Shown: positions 16,219-24,793, counted from the first letter of the stretch. The stretch: DNA of 36,334 nt from an uncultured Faecalibacterium sp. (GCA_934525845.1 CAKSZS010000024.1:1-36334); one strand, 5' to 3'. Program-made: numbers and translations. The notes: generated from the sequence alone by a model not told the origin.

Positions 16219-17712
16219 ATGAAAATTGGATTTGACAACGACAAATATCTTGCGATGCAGTCTGAGCATATCCGCGAGCGCATCAAGAAGTTTGACAACA
16301 AGCTCTATCTGGAGTTCGGCGGCAAGCTGTTCGATGACTACCACGCTTCCCGCGTGCTGCCCGGCTTTCAGCCGGACTCCAAGCTGCAGATGCTGCTGCA
16401 GCTGAAGGATCAGGCAGAGATCGTCATCGTCATCAGCGCGGAAGACATCGTGAGCAGCAAGATCCGCGGCGACTACGGCATCACCTACGATCTGGACGTG
16501 CTGCGTCTGATCGACGCCTTCCAGGAAGTGGGCCTGTATGTGGGCAGCGTCTGCGTGACCAAGTACACCGCCGCCCCGGAGGTGGAAGCTTTTGAAAAGC
16601 GCCTGAACGGCCTGGGCATCCGCACCTTCCGCCACTACAAGATCGCCGGTTATCCCAACGACGTGGCCCGCATCGTCAGCGATGAGGGCTACGGCAAGAA
16701 CGATTATATCGAGACCGAGCGCCCGCTGGTGGTCATCACGGCCCCCGGCCCCGGCAGCGGCAAGATGGCCACCTGCCTGTCCCAGCTGTATCACGAGTAC
16801 AAGCGGGGCGTCAAGGCCGGCTACGCCAAGTTCGAGACCTTCCCCATCTGGAACATCCCGCTGAAGCATCCGGTGAACCTGGCCTATGAAGCCGCCACCG
16901 CCGACCTGAACGATGTGAACATGATCGACCCCTTCCATCTGGAAGCCTACGGCGTGACCACCGTCAACTACAACCGCGACATCGAGATCTTCCCGGTGGT
17001 CAACGCGATGTTTGAGCTGATTGCGGGCAAAAGCCCCTACAAGTCCCCCACGGACATGGGCGTGAACATGGCCGGCAACTGCATCGTGGACGATGAGGTC
17101 TGCCGCGAAGCTTCCCGCAAGGAGATCCTGCGCCGCTACTTCAAGTGCCTGTGCGAGCAGAAGATCACCGGCACCGTTAAGGAGACCGAGCGCTACAAGC
17201 TGGAACTGCTGCTGAACCAGGCCGACCTGGCCCTGGGCAAGCGCGAAGTGGAAAAGCAGGCCCACGCCCGCAGTGAAGCCACCGGCGGCGCACCGGCCGC
17301 AGCCATCGAGCTGCCGGACGGCACCGTGGTCACCGGCAAGACCGGCCCCCTGCTGGGCGCTGCCGCTTCTGCCCTGATGAACGCCCTGAAGGTGCTGGCC
17401 GGCATCCCGCAGGAGACCGATCTGGTCAGCGCTGCGGCCATCGAGCCGATCCAGACCCTCAAGACCAACTATCTGGGCGGCAGGAACCCCCGCCTGCACA
17501 CCGACGAGATCCTGATTGCCCTGTCCAGCTCTGCTGCCAGCAACGCACTGGCCGCAGCGGCCATGCAGCAGCTGCCCAACCTGAAAGGCTGCGATGTGCA
17601 CTCCACCGTGCTGCTGTCCAATGTGGACACCAGCACCCTGAACCGTCTGGGAATGTACCTCACCTGCGATCCTGTGTATGAGGAAGAGGACCGCAAGTAT
17701 CACAAGCAGTAA
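16219..17712 (+). CDS. DUF1846 (UPF0371) family protein
   Basis: The 497-residue protein is full length for the DUF1846 family, which is widespread in Firmicutes and some other bacteria and has known structures but no settled function. Typical stretches are KIGFDNDKYLAMQSEHI at the N-terminus, KLYLEFGGKLFDDYHASRVLPGF, and the P-loop-like APGPGSGKMATCLSQLYHEY (about 176-195). The segment PIWNIPLKHPVNLAYEAATADL and the conserved NYNRDIE follow. The gene has its own promoter, an AAAAGGA ribosome site and terminator, so it is monocistronic. No signal peptide or membrane segment is present, so it should be cytoplasmic. Confidence 0.92.
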   Translation: MKIGFDNDKYLAMQSEHIRERIKKFDNKLYLEFGGKLFDDYHASRVLPGFQPDSKLQMLLQLKDQAEIVIVISAEDIVSSKIRGDYGITYDLDVLRLIDAFQEVGLYVGSVCVTKYTAAPEVEAFEKRLNGLGIRTFRHYKIAGYPNDVARIVSDEGYGKNDYIETERPLVVITAPGPGSGKMATCLSQLYHEYKRGVKAGYAKFETFPIWNIPLKHPVNLAYEAATADLNDVNMIDPFHLEAYGVTTVNYNRDIEIFPVVNAMFELIAGKSPYKSPTDMGVNMAGNCIVDDEVCREASRKEILRRYFKCLCEQKITGTVKETERYKLELLLNQADLALGKREVEKQAHARSEATGGAPAAAIELPDGTVVTGKTGPLLGAAASALMNALKVLAGIPQETDLVSAAAIEPIQTLKTNYLGGRNPRLHTDEILIALSSSAASNALAAAAMQQLPNLKGCDVHSTVLLSNVDTSTLNRLGMYLTCDPVYEEEDRKYHKQ

Positions 17713-17728
17713 AAAATCAGACCTGTGA

Positions 17729-17767
17729 AGGGCTGCTGCACCAGTTGAGGTGCAGCGGCCCTTTTTT
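17729..17767 (+). terminator. Terminator after the DUF1846 gene
   Basis: AGGGCTGCTGCACC pairs with GGTGCAGCGGCCCT (one G-U) and is followed by six T. Confidence 0.9.
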
Positions 17768-17869
17768 GAATTTTAGAGAGCTTATGCTGCGAAAATAAGG
17801 CGCCCGGCAGGCCCTTAGGGGGCATCACAGAAAAAGTGCAGGGCCACCCGGCGAAGTTTGCAAAATCCA

Positions 17870-17898
17870 TTGACAAATAATACAGGGGGGGGTATTAT
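17870..17898 (+). promoter_or_regulatory. Consensus promoter with a G8 spacer tract
   Basis: TTGACA (17870-17875), 17-base spacer and TATTAT (17893-17898). The last eight spacer bases (17885-17892) are all G. Gain or loss of G would change the optimal 17-base spacing, as in phase-variable promoters. Confidence 0.8.
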
Positions 17899-17963
17899 AT
17901 AGTGGTAAGCGGCCCCGAGATACGGTTTGGGGTTTGCAAAAAAAGATTGTGAGGTTGATTTTT

Positions 17964-18548
17964 ATGTCTAACATCTCTCGTCGTAGCTTTCTGAAGGGTG
18001 CAGGTGTTGCGGCTCTGGCTGTGGCTGCTGCTGGTGTTCTGGTGGGCTGCTCTGACCATGAGACCCCTGATACCGGCGCAAAGCGTGAAGTGAAGCTGAA
18101 GTATCTCAGCACCAGCGACAGCAAGGTCTTTGGCGATGTGGCCATCCAGGTCCCTGCTCTGGCAACTAGCGTGAGCTTTGCTACCATCCTGGCAAACAAG
18201 CCTGCAGCTGCTGAGGGCTACGACTTCATCAGCACCGAGGATGTGGCCATTGATGATCAGGGCATCGTTACCATCAACATGGTCGTGAAGCAGGCTCCCC
18301 AGGTGGAAGTGGAGATCCAGTATGTGCGGGCTGATAAGTTCCCCGCAGAGAATCTGAACCCTACGGACAGCACGCTGGAAGGCGCAAAGCTGAAGGTGTC
18401 TGTTGATGCCGGCACCACCAAGATCGATACTTCTGATCTGTTGACCAACAACAAGAACTACGTGGTCACCGAGTGGCTGGGTACCACCAAAGTCGAGAAC
18501 GGCGTTGTGAAAAACGGCATTGCCACTGTCTACATTATGAGCAAGTAA
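17964..18548 (+). CDS. Small secreted lipoprotein with RR signal
   Basis: The 194-residue protein begins MSNISRRSFLKGAGVAALAV, a twin-arginine-like motif (SRRSFLKG), and has a lipobox ending LVGC with Cys29, so it is probably a membrane-anchored lipoprotein. The rest is beta-rich without recognisable motifs (VKLKYLSTSDSKVFGDVAIQVP; VTINMVVKQAPQVEVEIQYV). I do not recognise a family. Codons such as GCT, GGT and GTT are used more than in neighbours, and the promoter is near-consensus, both hinting at high expression. The start at 17964 has GAGG at 17951-17954. A TTG-started extension to 17934 is unlikely. The gene stands alone between terminators. Confidence 0.82.
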   Translation: MSNISRRSFLKGAGVAALAVAAAGVLVGCSDHETPDTGAKREVKLKYLSTSDSKVFGDVAIQVPALATSVSFATILANKPAAAEGYDFISTEDVAIDDQGIVTINMVVKQAPQVEVEIQYVRADKFPAENLNPTDSTLEGAKLKVSVDAGTTKIDTSDLLTNNKNYVVTEWLGTTKVENGVVKNGIATVYIMSK

Positions 18549-18603
18549 GACAGCTTGCTGAAAAAGCATTGACCCACAACAGGAGCTGATAGAAAAGCCC
18601 CGA

Positions 18604-18651
18604 CAAAAGACCAGAGCCAGAAGGCCGTTTACGGCTGGGCTCTGGTCTTTT
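18604..18651 (+). terminator. Terminator after the lipoprotein gene
   Basis: AAAAGACCAGAGCC and GGCTCTGGTCTTTT are perfect arms around an imperfect inner stem. Confidence 0.9.
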
Positions 18652-18666
18652 GCTTTGCAAAACCAT

Positions 18667-18716
18667 AAAAAGGAGCGGCTGTACACGGAACTTTCCGCAT
18701 ACAGCCGCTCCTTTTG
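18667..18716 (-). terminator. Terminator of the BASS transporter gene
   Basis: AAAAGGAGCGGCTGTA and TACAGCCGCTCCTTTT (imperfect centre) form a strong stem with T residues following on the minus strand. Confidence 0.88.
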
Positions 18717-18735
18717 GAATAAAACCGCTGTTGGC

Positions 18736-19677
18736 TTACTGCTTATCAGCGGTGCGGGCAAAGAAGTTGGCCAGCACGGCACCGGAGATGTTGTGCCACA
18801 CCGAGAACACCGCACCCGGGATGGTGGCCAGCGGGTACTGGGCAAAGTGGGCGGCAGCCAGGCTGGTGGCCAGACCGGAGTTCTGCATACCGACCTCGAT
18901 GGAGATAGCACGGCACTTGGTGGAGTCCAGCTTCAGAGCCTTGCCCACGGCGTAGCCGGTCAGGTAGCCCAGCAGGTTGTGCAGGATGACGACGACCAGG
19001 ATCAGCAGGCCGCTGGTCATGATCTTGGCGCTGTTGGCGGAGACCACGGCGCAGATGATCAGCACGATGGCGGTGGTGGACACCAGCGGCAGCACGCGGA
19101 CGGCCTGCTCAGTGAACTTGTGGAAGAAGTGGTTGACCACAAAGCCCAGGGCGATGGGCACCAGCACCACCTTGACGATGGACAGGAACATACTCATGGG
19201 GTTCACATCCACACGCTGGCCGGCGTACAGCAGGGTGAGCAGCGGGGTGAGCAGGGGAGCAAGTACGGTGGACACGGCGGTCATGCCGACGGACAGGGCC
19301 ACATCCCCCTTGGACAGATAGGTCATGACGTTGGAGGAGGTGCCGCCGGGGCAGGTGCCCACCAGGATGACGCCGATGGCCAGTTCGGTGGGCAGGTGGA
19401 ACACCATGGTCAACACCCAGGCCAGGAAGGGCATCAGAGTGAACTGGGCGATGCAGCCCACGATGACGTCCTTCGGGCGGCTGAACACCACCTTGAAATC
19501 ATTGGGCTTCAGGGTCAGGCCCATGCCGAACATGACGATGCCCAGCAGGTTGTTCACCCAGCTGGTCTTGACCACGCTGAACGGGCCGGGGAAGAACAGG
19601 GCACCGGCGGCCACTACGATGACGATGAAGGCCATGTACTTGCCCACAAAGTCGCTTACTTTTTCCAGAGTTTTCAT
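18736..19677 (-). CDS. Bile acid:sodium symporter (BASS) family transporter
   Basis: The 313-residue membrane protein has about nine to ten hydrophobic segments. Family features are the GMGLTLKPNDFKVVF region, VGTCPGGTSSNVMTYLSKGDVALSVGMTA (about 110-138) and the late SIEVGMQNSGLA stretch, which supply sodium and substrate sites in the family. Bacterial BASS proteins carry bile acids, ketopantoate or other organic anions. The T-box leader upstream ties expression to an uncharged tRNA, so the cargo is more probably an amino-acid-related oxo acid than bile acid. The start at 19677 follows AAAAGGAG on the minus strand; a longer in-frame N-terminus would lack this site. Confidence 0.9.
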   Translation of the reverse strand: MKTLEKVSDFVGKYMAFIVIVVAAGALFFPGPFSVVKTSWVNNLLGIVMFGMGLTLKPNDFKVVFSRPKDVIVGCIAQFTLMPFLAWVLTMVFHLPTELAIGVILVGTCPGGTSSNVMTYLSKGDVALSVGMTAVSTVLAPLLTPLLTLLYAGQRVDVNPMSMFLSIVKVVLVPIALGFVVNHFFHKFTEQAVRVLPLVSTTAIVLIICAVVSANSAKIMTSGLLILVVVILHNLLGYLTGYAVGKALKLDSTKCRAISIEVGMQNSGLATSLAAAHFAQYPLATIPGAVFSVWHNISGAVLANFFARTADKQ

Positions 19678-19748
19678 GTTGATTCTCCTTTTCTTTTCTG
19701 CGGTGTGAATGAAAGCATGAAACATCCGGAATGGCCCGGTGCCGCAAA

Positions 19749-20036
19749 CAAAAAACGCCTTTGTCTCCCATCATAAGAGACAAAGGCGTGTACATCCTCT
19801 GCGGTACCACTCTTACTTGTCAGCCCGAAAGCTGACCCCTCAGTGCGCATCCAACAATGCGCGGCTCCTGATAACGGAAGCCTGCCGTCCGGGCTTACCC
19901 ACGGCGCACACCGTTTCAGCCCGAAAGCTCGGAGAGGATCTTCCCACGGGGTTCCTGCACTGCCTTGCATCCACCGGCAGCTCTCTGAAGCGTTTCCCTC
20001 GGGTACTTGTTCTCGTCATAGCCGAATATTTCACTG
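19749..20036 (-). promoter_or_regulatory. T-box leader controlling the BASS transporter
   Basis: On the minus strand the conserved T-box core AAGAGTGGTACCGCAGA occupies 19814-19798 and the leader ends in an intrinsic terminator ACGCCTTTGTCTC...GAGACAAAGGCGTTTTTTG (about 19788-19749). The Stem I region has the expected AGTA (S-turn) near 20004 and a GGGAAGATCC segment near 19940. By the register GAA-N-codon-N the specifier reads AUC, isoleucine, but this depends on my hand folding. Uncharged tRNA would pair with the T-box loop, favour the antiterminator and switch the transporter on. Confidence 0.88.
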
Positions 20037-20042
20037 CCCCGG

Positions 20043-20071
20043 AGTATAGTCCTTTTGCAGCGGAAAGTCAA
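20043..20071 (-). promoter_or_regulatory. Promoter of the T-box/BASS transcript
   Basis: On the minus strand TTGACT (20071-20066), 17-base spacer and TATACT (20048-20043). Confidence 0.82.
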
Positions 20072-20203
20072 GAAAAGCGGGGCATCTGTTTTTTCATGTA
20101 GAACGGTTTACAGAGCAAAACATTTCAACTTTGAACAAAGTGTACGTTCTTTCGCTTTCTTTTGCAAATAAAGGCAGAATACGGCCTGCAGAAAAATAGA
20201 TGG

Positions 20204-20374
20204 TCACTCCATATAGTATTCTTTTCGCCGGGGATAGAGACCATCCAGCAGTGCGGCGGTGTACTTTTCGCTGGCCGAACGGAACAGGAAGCCGTCGATC
20301 TGGTCATTGTTCCGGCACCGTACGACCTGCGCGGCCAGCCCGGCATCCGCGTTTTCACTTCCATTGTACTGCAT
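20204..20374 (-). CDS. Possible 56-residue hypothetical protein or gene remnant
   Basis: An ORF on the minus strand starts MQYNGSENADAGLAAQVV and ends LYPRRKEYYME. Its composition and third-position GC look coding-like, but there is no ribosome site before the ATG and the frame closes at a stop about 55 bases upstream. It may be the tail of a decayed gene. A perfect palindrome TAACCAATGGTTA lies at 20393-20405. I recognise no family; the rest of 20100-20505 shows nothing else. Confidence 0.25.
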   Translation of the reverse strand: MQYNGSENADAGLAAQVVRCRNNDQIDGFLFRSASEKYTAALLDGLYPRRKEYYME

Positions 20375-20505
20375 CTTCGACGGGAAAAACAGTAACCAAT
20401 GGTTAGTTTTTGGGAGGGGCGTGGGTGGACCTCAAAAAGGGGAGGGAGCAGACAGCGGCAGCGCTCCACTCCGGAACGCTGCCGCTGTCATTTTGCATCA
20501 AAAGA

Positions 20506-20579
<74 letters not shown>

Positions 20580-20622
20580 ACGAGCGTGGCACGGCAGGAG
20601 AGACCTGCGAGCCACTCTATTT

Positions 20623-20651
20623 ATAATACCGCACTTGCGGGACAAAATCAA
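20623..20651 (-). promoter_or_regulatory. Promoter of tRNA-Arg
   Basis: On the minus strand TTGATT (20651-20646), 17-base spacer and TATTAT (20628-20623), about 45 bases before the tRNA. Confidence 0.6.
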
Positions 20652-20652
20652 G

Positions 20653-20681
20653 TTGAACCTGCAGGGAAAATGGTGTATGCT
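20653..20681 (+). promoter_or_regulatory. Promoter of trkH
   Basis: TTGAAC (20653-20658), 17-base spacer and TATGCT (20676-20681), back to back with the tRNA-Arg promoter. Confidence 0.5.
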
Positions 20682-20727
20682 AGAAGAGAACAAACCACAG
20701 CGGCCTCTGTGCCGCCCGGAGGACAGA

Positions 20728-22116
20728 ATGGATAAGAACAAGAAGAGAAAAAAACTGGCCAAGCCCGGCAGCAGGGGCTGGCTGGCCGGACGCAGCCCCA
20801 CCCAGATCATCTGCGTGAGCTTTGTGCTGCTCATCGCGCTGGGCACCCTGCTGCTCACCACGCCCATGGCCAGCCGGCAGGGGCGGCTGAGCGTGGTGGA
20901 TGCCATGTTCACCGCCACCAGCGCCACCTGCGTCACCGGCCTGATCGTGCGGGACACCTGGACTCAGTTCACGGTGTTCGGGCAGGCGGTGATCCTGCTG
21001 CTGATCCAGGTGGGCGGCCTGGGTCTGGTGACTCTGACCAGCTTTTTTGCGCTGGCCACCCGGCGGCGGATGGGGTTCCGGGATCTGCGGCTGCTGGGCG
21101 AGAGCGTCTCAGCGGACGGCTACGCCCAGGCCAAGGACGTGCTGAAGATCGTGGTGGGTCTGGCCGCGCTGTTTGAAGGCATCGGCGTTCTGCTGCTGCT
21201 CTTCGCCTTTGTGCCGCAGTATGGGCTGGAGGGCATCTGGGTCAGCGTGTTCACGGCCATTTCGGCTTTCTGCAACGCGGGCTTTGACCTGTTTGGCCGG
21301 TTCGGGCAGTACTCCTCGCTGGTGCCCTATGTACACAATTATTATGTACAATTCGTCATTATGCTTCTGATTATTACAGGTGGTCTGGGCTTTATGGTCT
21401 GGGTGGAGATCGGCCAGTACCACAAAAAGCATAAGCTGTCCCTGCACGCCAAGGTGGTGCTGAGCTTTTCGGTGATCCTGTGGGTCGGCGGCGCGGTGCT
21501 GCTGGGCCTGATGGAGTGGAACAACCCCGCCAGCATGGGCGGTCTGAGCATGCCGGATAAGATCATGGCGGCGCTGTTCCAGTCGGTGTCCACCCGTACC
21601 GCGGGCATGAACACCATCGACCTGGCGGCCTGCGGCCCCATCAGCAAGCTGCTCATGAGTGTGCTGCAGTTCATCGGTGCGGCCCCCGGCTCCACGGGCG
21701 GCGGCGTCAAGGTGACCACCTTTGCCGTGCTGATCTTGACCATCCGCAGCGTGGCTCAGGGCCGGGATGACTGCGTGATTTCGGAACACCACATCGAGTC
21801 CAAGACAGTCTACCGCGCTCTGACCATTATTGTCATCGGTGCGCTGGCCGCGTTCGGCTCGGCGGTGGTGGTGTATTACAACACCTCGGATGCCGTGTCG
21901 GTCATCGACGCCATCTTTGAGTCCTGCTCGGCCTTTGGTACGGTGGGTCTGTCGGTGGGCGTCACCGGCCAGCTGAACACCGGGGCCAAGCTGCTGTATA
22001 TGCTGGTCATGTTCACCGGCCGCGTCGGTCCGGTGTCCCTGGCCATGAGTCTGACCGCCAAACCCGATGACAACAAGCGCAAGATCATGCCGGTGGGGCA
22101 TATCAACGTGGGGTAA
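20728..22116 (+). CDS. trkH: TrkH/KtrB-family potassium uptake membrane protein
   Basis: This 462-residue protein forms the K+-conducting part of a Trk/Ktr system. The four pore-loop repeats are visible: SATCVTGL, AFCNAGFD, VSTRTAGMN and AFGTVGLS, each with the selectivity glycine. Eight or so membrane segments flank them, and the length fits KtrB better than the longer E. coli TrkH. The cytoplasmic RCK partner (TrkA/KtrA) is not next to it and must be elsewhere. The start at 20728 follows GGAGG (20718-20722); an upstream in-frame ATG near 20677 lies within the promoter. The intergenic terminator is shared with pepT. Confidence 0.92.
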   Translation: MDKNKKRKKLAKPGSRGWLAGRSPTQIICVSFVLLIALGTLLLTTPMASRQGRLSVVDAMFTATSATCVTGLIVRDTWTQFTVFGQAVILLLIQVGGLGLVTLTSFFALATRRRMGFRDLRLLGESVSADGYAQAKDVLKIVVGLAALFEGIGVLLLLFAFVPQYGLEGIWVSVFTAISAFCNAGFDLFGRFGQYSSLVPYVHNYYVQFVIMLLIITGGLGFMVWVEIGQYHKKHKLSLHAKVVLSFSVILWVGGAVLLGLMEWNNPASMGGLSMPDKIMAALFQSVSTRTAGMNTIDLAACGPISKLLMSVLQFIGAAPGSTGGGVKVTTFAVLILTIRSVAQGRDDCVISEHHIESKTVYRALTIIVIGALAAFGSAVVVYYNTSDAVSVIDAIFESCSAFGTVGLSVGVTGQLNTGAKLLYMLVMFTGRVGPVSLAMSLTAKPDDNKRKIMPVGHINVG

Positions 22117-22117
22117 C

Positions 22118-22155
22118 AAAAGAAGAGGACATCCGAACGGATGTCCTCTTCTTTT
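22118..22155. terminator. Bidirectional terminator between trkH and pepT
   Basis: The 18-base arms AAAAGAAGAGGACATCCG (22118-22135) and CGGATGTCCTCTTCTTTT (22138-22155) are perfect complements. Confidence 0.93.
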
Positions 22156-22174
22156 GTTGAGAACGGAATAAAAA

Positions 22175-23392
22175 TTACTCTGCGTACAGCTTGATGATGT
22201 TCAGCAGGATCTCGGTGCAGCGGTCCATGCGCTCCACCGTGGTGCACTCGCACACGCCGTGGAAGTTGAAGCCGCCGGTGCCCAGGTTCGGGCAGGGCAG
22301 ACCCATCCAGCTCAAGGTCGCGCCGTCGGTGCCGCCGCGCACGGGCACTTCCTCCGGCTCCAGCCCGGCCATGCGGGTGGCCTTGCGGGCGGTCTCTACC
22401 AGATGGAAATGCGGCTTGATCTTTTCCAGCATGTTGCGGTAGCTGTCCTTGATCTCCACTTCCACGGTGCCGGCACCGTATTTGCCGTTCAGGTACTCCG
22501 CGATGTCCAGCAGGTTGTCTTTCTTGAACTGCAGCTTCTCAGCGTTGTGGTCGCGCAGGATGTAGCCCAGCTTGGCCTCGGTGACGTCGCCGTACATCTG
22601 GCACAGGTGGTAGAAGCCCTGACGGCCCTCGGTGGTCTCGGGACGGGCCATGACGGGCAGGGCACCGTGGAACTCCATGGCCACGTTGGAAGCATTGATC
22701 ATGGCATCCTTGGCGGAGCCGGGGTGCACCGAGAAGCCGTGAATGGTGACGGTGGCAGCGGCGGCGTTGAAGTTCTCGTACTCGATGGAACCGGCGTCGC
22801 CGCCGTCCACGGTGTAGGCAAAGTCGGCCCCGAAGCCCGGGATGTCGAACAGGCTGGCACCCTCGCCGATCTCCTCATCGGGGGTAAAGGCGATGCACAG
22901 CTTGCCATGAGGGGTGTTCGTGGACTGCACGAACTCCACAGCGGTCATGATCTCGGCCACACCGGCCTTGTCGTCGGCACCCAGCAGGGTCGTGCCGTCG
23001 GTGGTGATAAGGGTCTCGCCCTTCAGGTCGGCCAGGAAGGGGAAGGTGGACACCTTCATCACCTTGCCGGTGGCGGGCAGCACCACGTCGCCGCCGTCGT
23101 AGTTCTCGTGCAGGATGGGGTTCACGCCCTCGCCGCTGGCGTCCGGGGCAGTGTCCATGTGGGCGATCAGGCCCAGGGCAGGCTTGTCCTCACAGCCCGG
23201 GGTGGCGGGCAGGGAGCCGTAGACATAGCAGTGCTCGTCCACCCGGGCGTCCTCCACGCCCAGCTCCTTCAGTTCGTCCACCAGATTGTGGGCCAGGTCG
23301 AATTCGCGGGCGGCAGAGGGGTGCAGACCAGATTCGGGGTCCGAGGTGGTGTACACCCGGACGTAGTTCAGCAAACGTTCATAAGCGCGCAT
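22175..23392 (-). CDS. pepT: Peptidase T (tripeptide aminopeptidase)
   Basis: This M20B metallopeptidase of 405 residues removes N-terminal residues from tripeptides in the cytoplasm. Two-zinc site residues are visible: His78 and Asp80 in GLIAHMDTAPDASG, Asp in LLGADDKAG, the Glu-Glu pair in FTPDEEIGEG, Asp in YTVDGGDAGS, and the late His in GFNFHGVCECTTVERM. YERLLNYVRVYTTSDP is the family's usual N-terminus. AAAGGAG lies 10 bases before the ATG at 23392; a GTG three codons earlier is too close to that site. Confidence 0.95.
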   Translation of the reverse strand: MRAYERLLNYVRVYTTSDPESGLHPSAAREFDLAHNLVDELKELGVEDARVDEHCYVYGSLPATPGCEDKPALGLIAHMDTAPDASGEGVNPILHENYDGGDVVLPATGKVMKVSTFPFLADLKGETLITTDGTTLLGADDKAGVAEIMTAVEFVQSTNTPHGKLCIAFTPDEEIGEGASLFDIPGFGADFAYTVDGGDAGSIEYENFNAAAATVTIHGFSVHPGSAKDAMINASNVAMEFHGALPVMARPETTEGRQGFYHLCQMYGDVTEAKLGYILRDHNAEKLQFKKDNLLDIAEYLNGKYGAGTVEVEIKDSYRNMLEKIKPHFHLVETARKATRMAGLEPEEVPVRGGTDGATLSWMGLPCPNLGTGGFNFHGVCECTTVERMDRCTEILLNIIKLYAE

Positions 23393-23588
23393 AGAAAGCA
23401 CACTCCTTTATCTTTGATTTGGGGCATCTATCTTCTATCATACCTTGTTTTTCGCTTTTTTACAACCAAATCTGAACAGATGGGAAGCAACAGGCTCGAA
23501 AGATGAACAGAATTCATGCTGAAAACTGCTCCCGCCCGTGTAAAACGTGCTACAATGGGGCAAAATAGAGAATCGGGAGGGAACGGTT

Positions 23589-24584
23589 ATGGCAACAAAA
23601 GTCTTTTTCTACACGCTGCGCCCCTACGATGAATTGGGCATCGCGCAGCGCCTGGCCCCGCAGATGGGCATTGAGTTCGGGTACTCGCAGGAGTACCCCA
23701 CCCTGGAAAACGCCGAGCTGGCCCGGGGTTACGATGCCGTGTCGGTGACGCCCTGCGACATGAGCGCACCCATGGTGCAGCGCTTCCACGAACTGGGCGT
23801 GAAGGTCATCTGCTGCCGGTCCATCGGGTACGACCATGTGGACCGGGAAGAAGCCCGGAAGCTTGGGATGCAGGTGGCAAATGTGGACTACCCGCCCAAC
23901 GGCGTGGCAAACTTTGCCATCATGCTGATGCTCATGAGCCTGCGCAAGGCAGGACACATCCTCAAGCGCGGTGAAGCCCAGGACTACTCCCTGAAGGGTA
24001 AGATCGGCCGGGACATCTCCACCTGCACGGTGGGCGTCATCGGCACGGGCCGCATCGGCCGCACGGTGCTGCAGCACCTGTCCGGCTTTGGCTGCCGCCT
24101 GCTGGCCTATGACCTCTATCCCAACGAAGAAGTAAAGCAGATCGCGGAGTATGTGGACCTGCCCACCCTGCTGGCCCAGAGCGACGTCATCACCCTGCAC
24201 ACCAACGCCACCGAGGAGAACCACCACCTCATCGACGCCAGGGCCATCGAGACGATGAAGCCGGGAGCCGTCATCATCAACACGGCCCGGGGCAAGCTCA
24301 TCGACAGCGACGCGATGATCGCCGGACTGGAGAGCGGCAAGCTGGGCGGAGCTGCGCTGGACGTGCTGGAAAACGAGAACGGCCTGTACTATTATAATCG
24401 GATGGGCGATGTGATCCCCAACCCGGAGCTGGCGGCCCTGCGCAGTATGCCCAATGTGATCCTGACCGACCACACGGCCTTCTACACCGAAGAGGACGTG
24501 GAGAGCATGGTGCGGGGCGTGCTGGAAAGTGCCGAAGCTCTGGTGAACGGCCAGCCCACCCGCCATGATGTAAGCTTGAAGTGA
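23589..24584 (+). CDS. D-isomer-specific 2-hydroxyacid dehydrogenase, likely D-lactate dehydrogenase
   Basis: The 331-residue enzyme probably reduces pyruvate to D-lactate with NADH. It has the nucleotide-binding GTGRIG (152-157) with Asp175 about 20 residues later (NAD preference). The catalytic set is Arg234 (NTARGKLID), Glu263 (DVLENENG) and His295 (TDHTAFYTEE). The N-terminal VFFYTLRPYDE and RSIGYDHVD are typical of the D-LDH/VanH group rather than phosphoglycerate dehydrogenase. D-lactate production is known for Faecalibacterium, which would fit. An extended -10 (TGCTACAAT, 23548-23556) and GGGAGG lead the gene. Substrate assignment is inference. Confidence 0.85.
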   Translation: MATKVFFYTLRPYDELGIAQRLAPQMGIEFGYSQEYPTLENAELARGYDAVSVTPCDMSAPMVQRFHELGVKVICCRSIGYDHVDREEARKLGMQVANVDYPPNGVANFAIMLMLMSLRKAGHILKRGEAQDYSLKGKIGRDISTCTVGVIGTGRIGRTVLQHLSGFGCRLLAYDLYPNEEVKQIAEYVDLPTLLAQSDVITLHTNATEENHHLIDARAIETMKPGAVIINTARGKLIDSDAMIAGLESGKLGGAALDVLENENGLYYYNRMGDVIPNPELAALRSMPNVILTDHTAFYTEEDVESMVRGVLESAEALVNGQPTRHDVSLK

Positions 24585-24586
24585 GG

Positions 24587-24757
24587 AACCCTCTCAGTCA
24601 AAACCGGATGGTTTTGCCAGCTCTCCCGAAGGGCGAGCTTTATGCGATAAAACCGTGCGTTACCGCTTCTCAGGAAAGAAAAAACGTTTGGATAAGCAGA
24701 AAAAGCTCCCCCTTTCGGGGAAGCTGGCTGTGAGCAAAGCGAACAGACTGAGAGGGT
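24587..24757. repeat. Intergenic repeat element, copy B
   Basis: Begins AACCCTCTCAGTCA, two bases after the dehydrogenase stop, and ends GACTGAGAGGGT. Its interior shares CCAGCTCTCCCGAA, GAGCTTTATGCG and AAGCTCCCCCT with copy C at 33601-33815. It contains no ORF. Confidence 0.82.
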
Positions 24758-24793
24758 AAAAATGCTCTGTGCCGAAGCACAGAGCATTTTTTT
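24758..24793. terminator. Terminator after pfkA (bidirectional)
   Basis: AAAAATGCTCTGTGC pairs with GCACAGAGCATTTTT around CGAA, with extra T or A on both sides. Confidence 0.9.

Noticed and set aside
16014..17703. N-terminal extension of the Eis-like protein to about 981 residues
   Set aside because: The extension is the antisense shadow of the DUF1846 gene; the start at 15966 has a ribosome site and the family N-terminus.
19739..20101. ORFs across the T-box region
   Set aside because: They coincide with a structured leader RNA (T-box core and terminator) and show no protein motifs.
20125..20469. 114-codon minus-strand ORF
   Set aside because: Arg, Ser, Cys and Pro-rich out-of-frame translation without a ribosome site; a 56-codon frame in the same place looks slightly more gene-like and is listed with low confidence.
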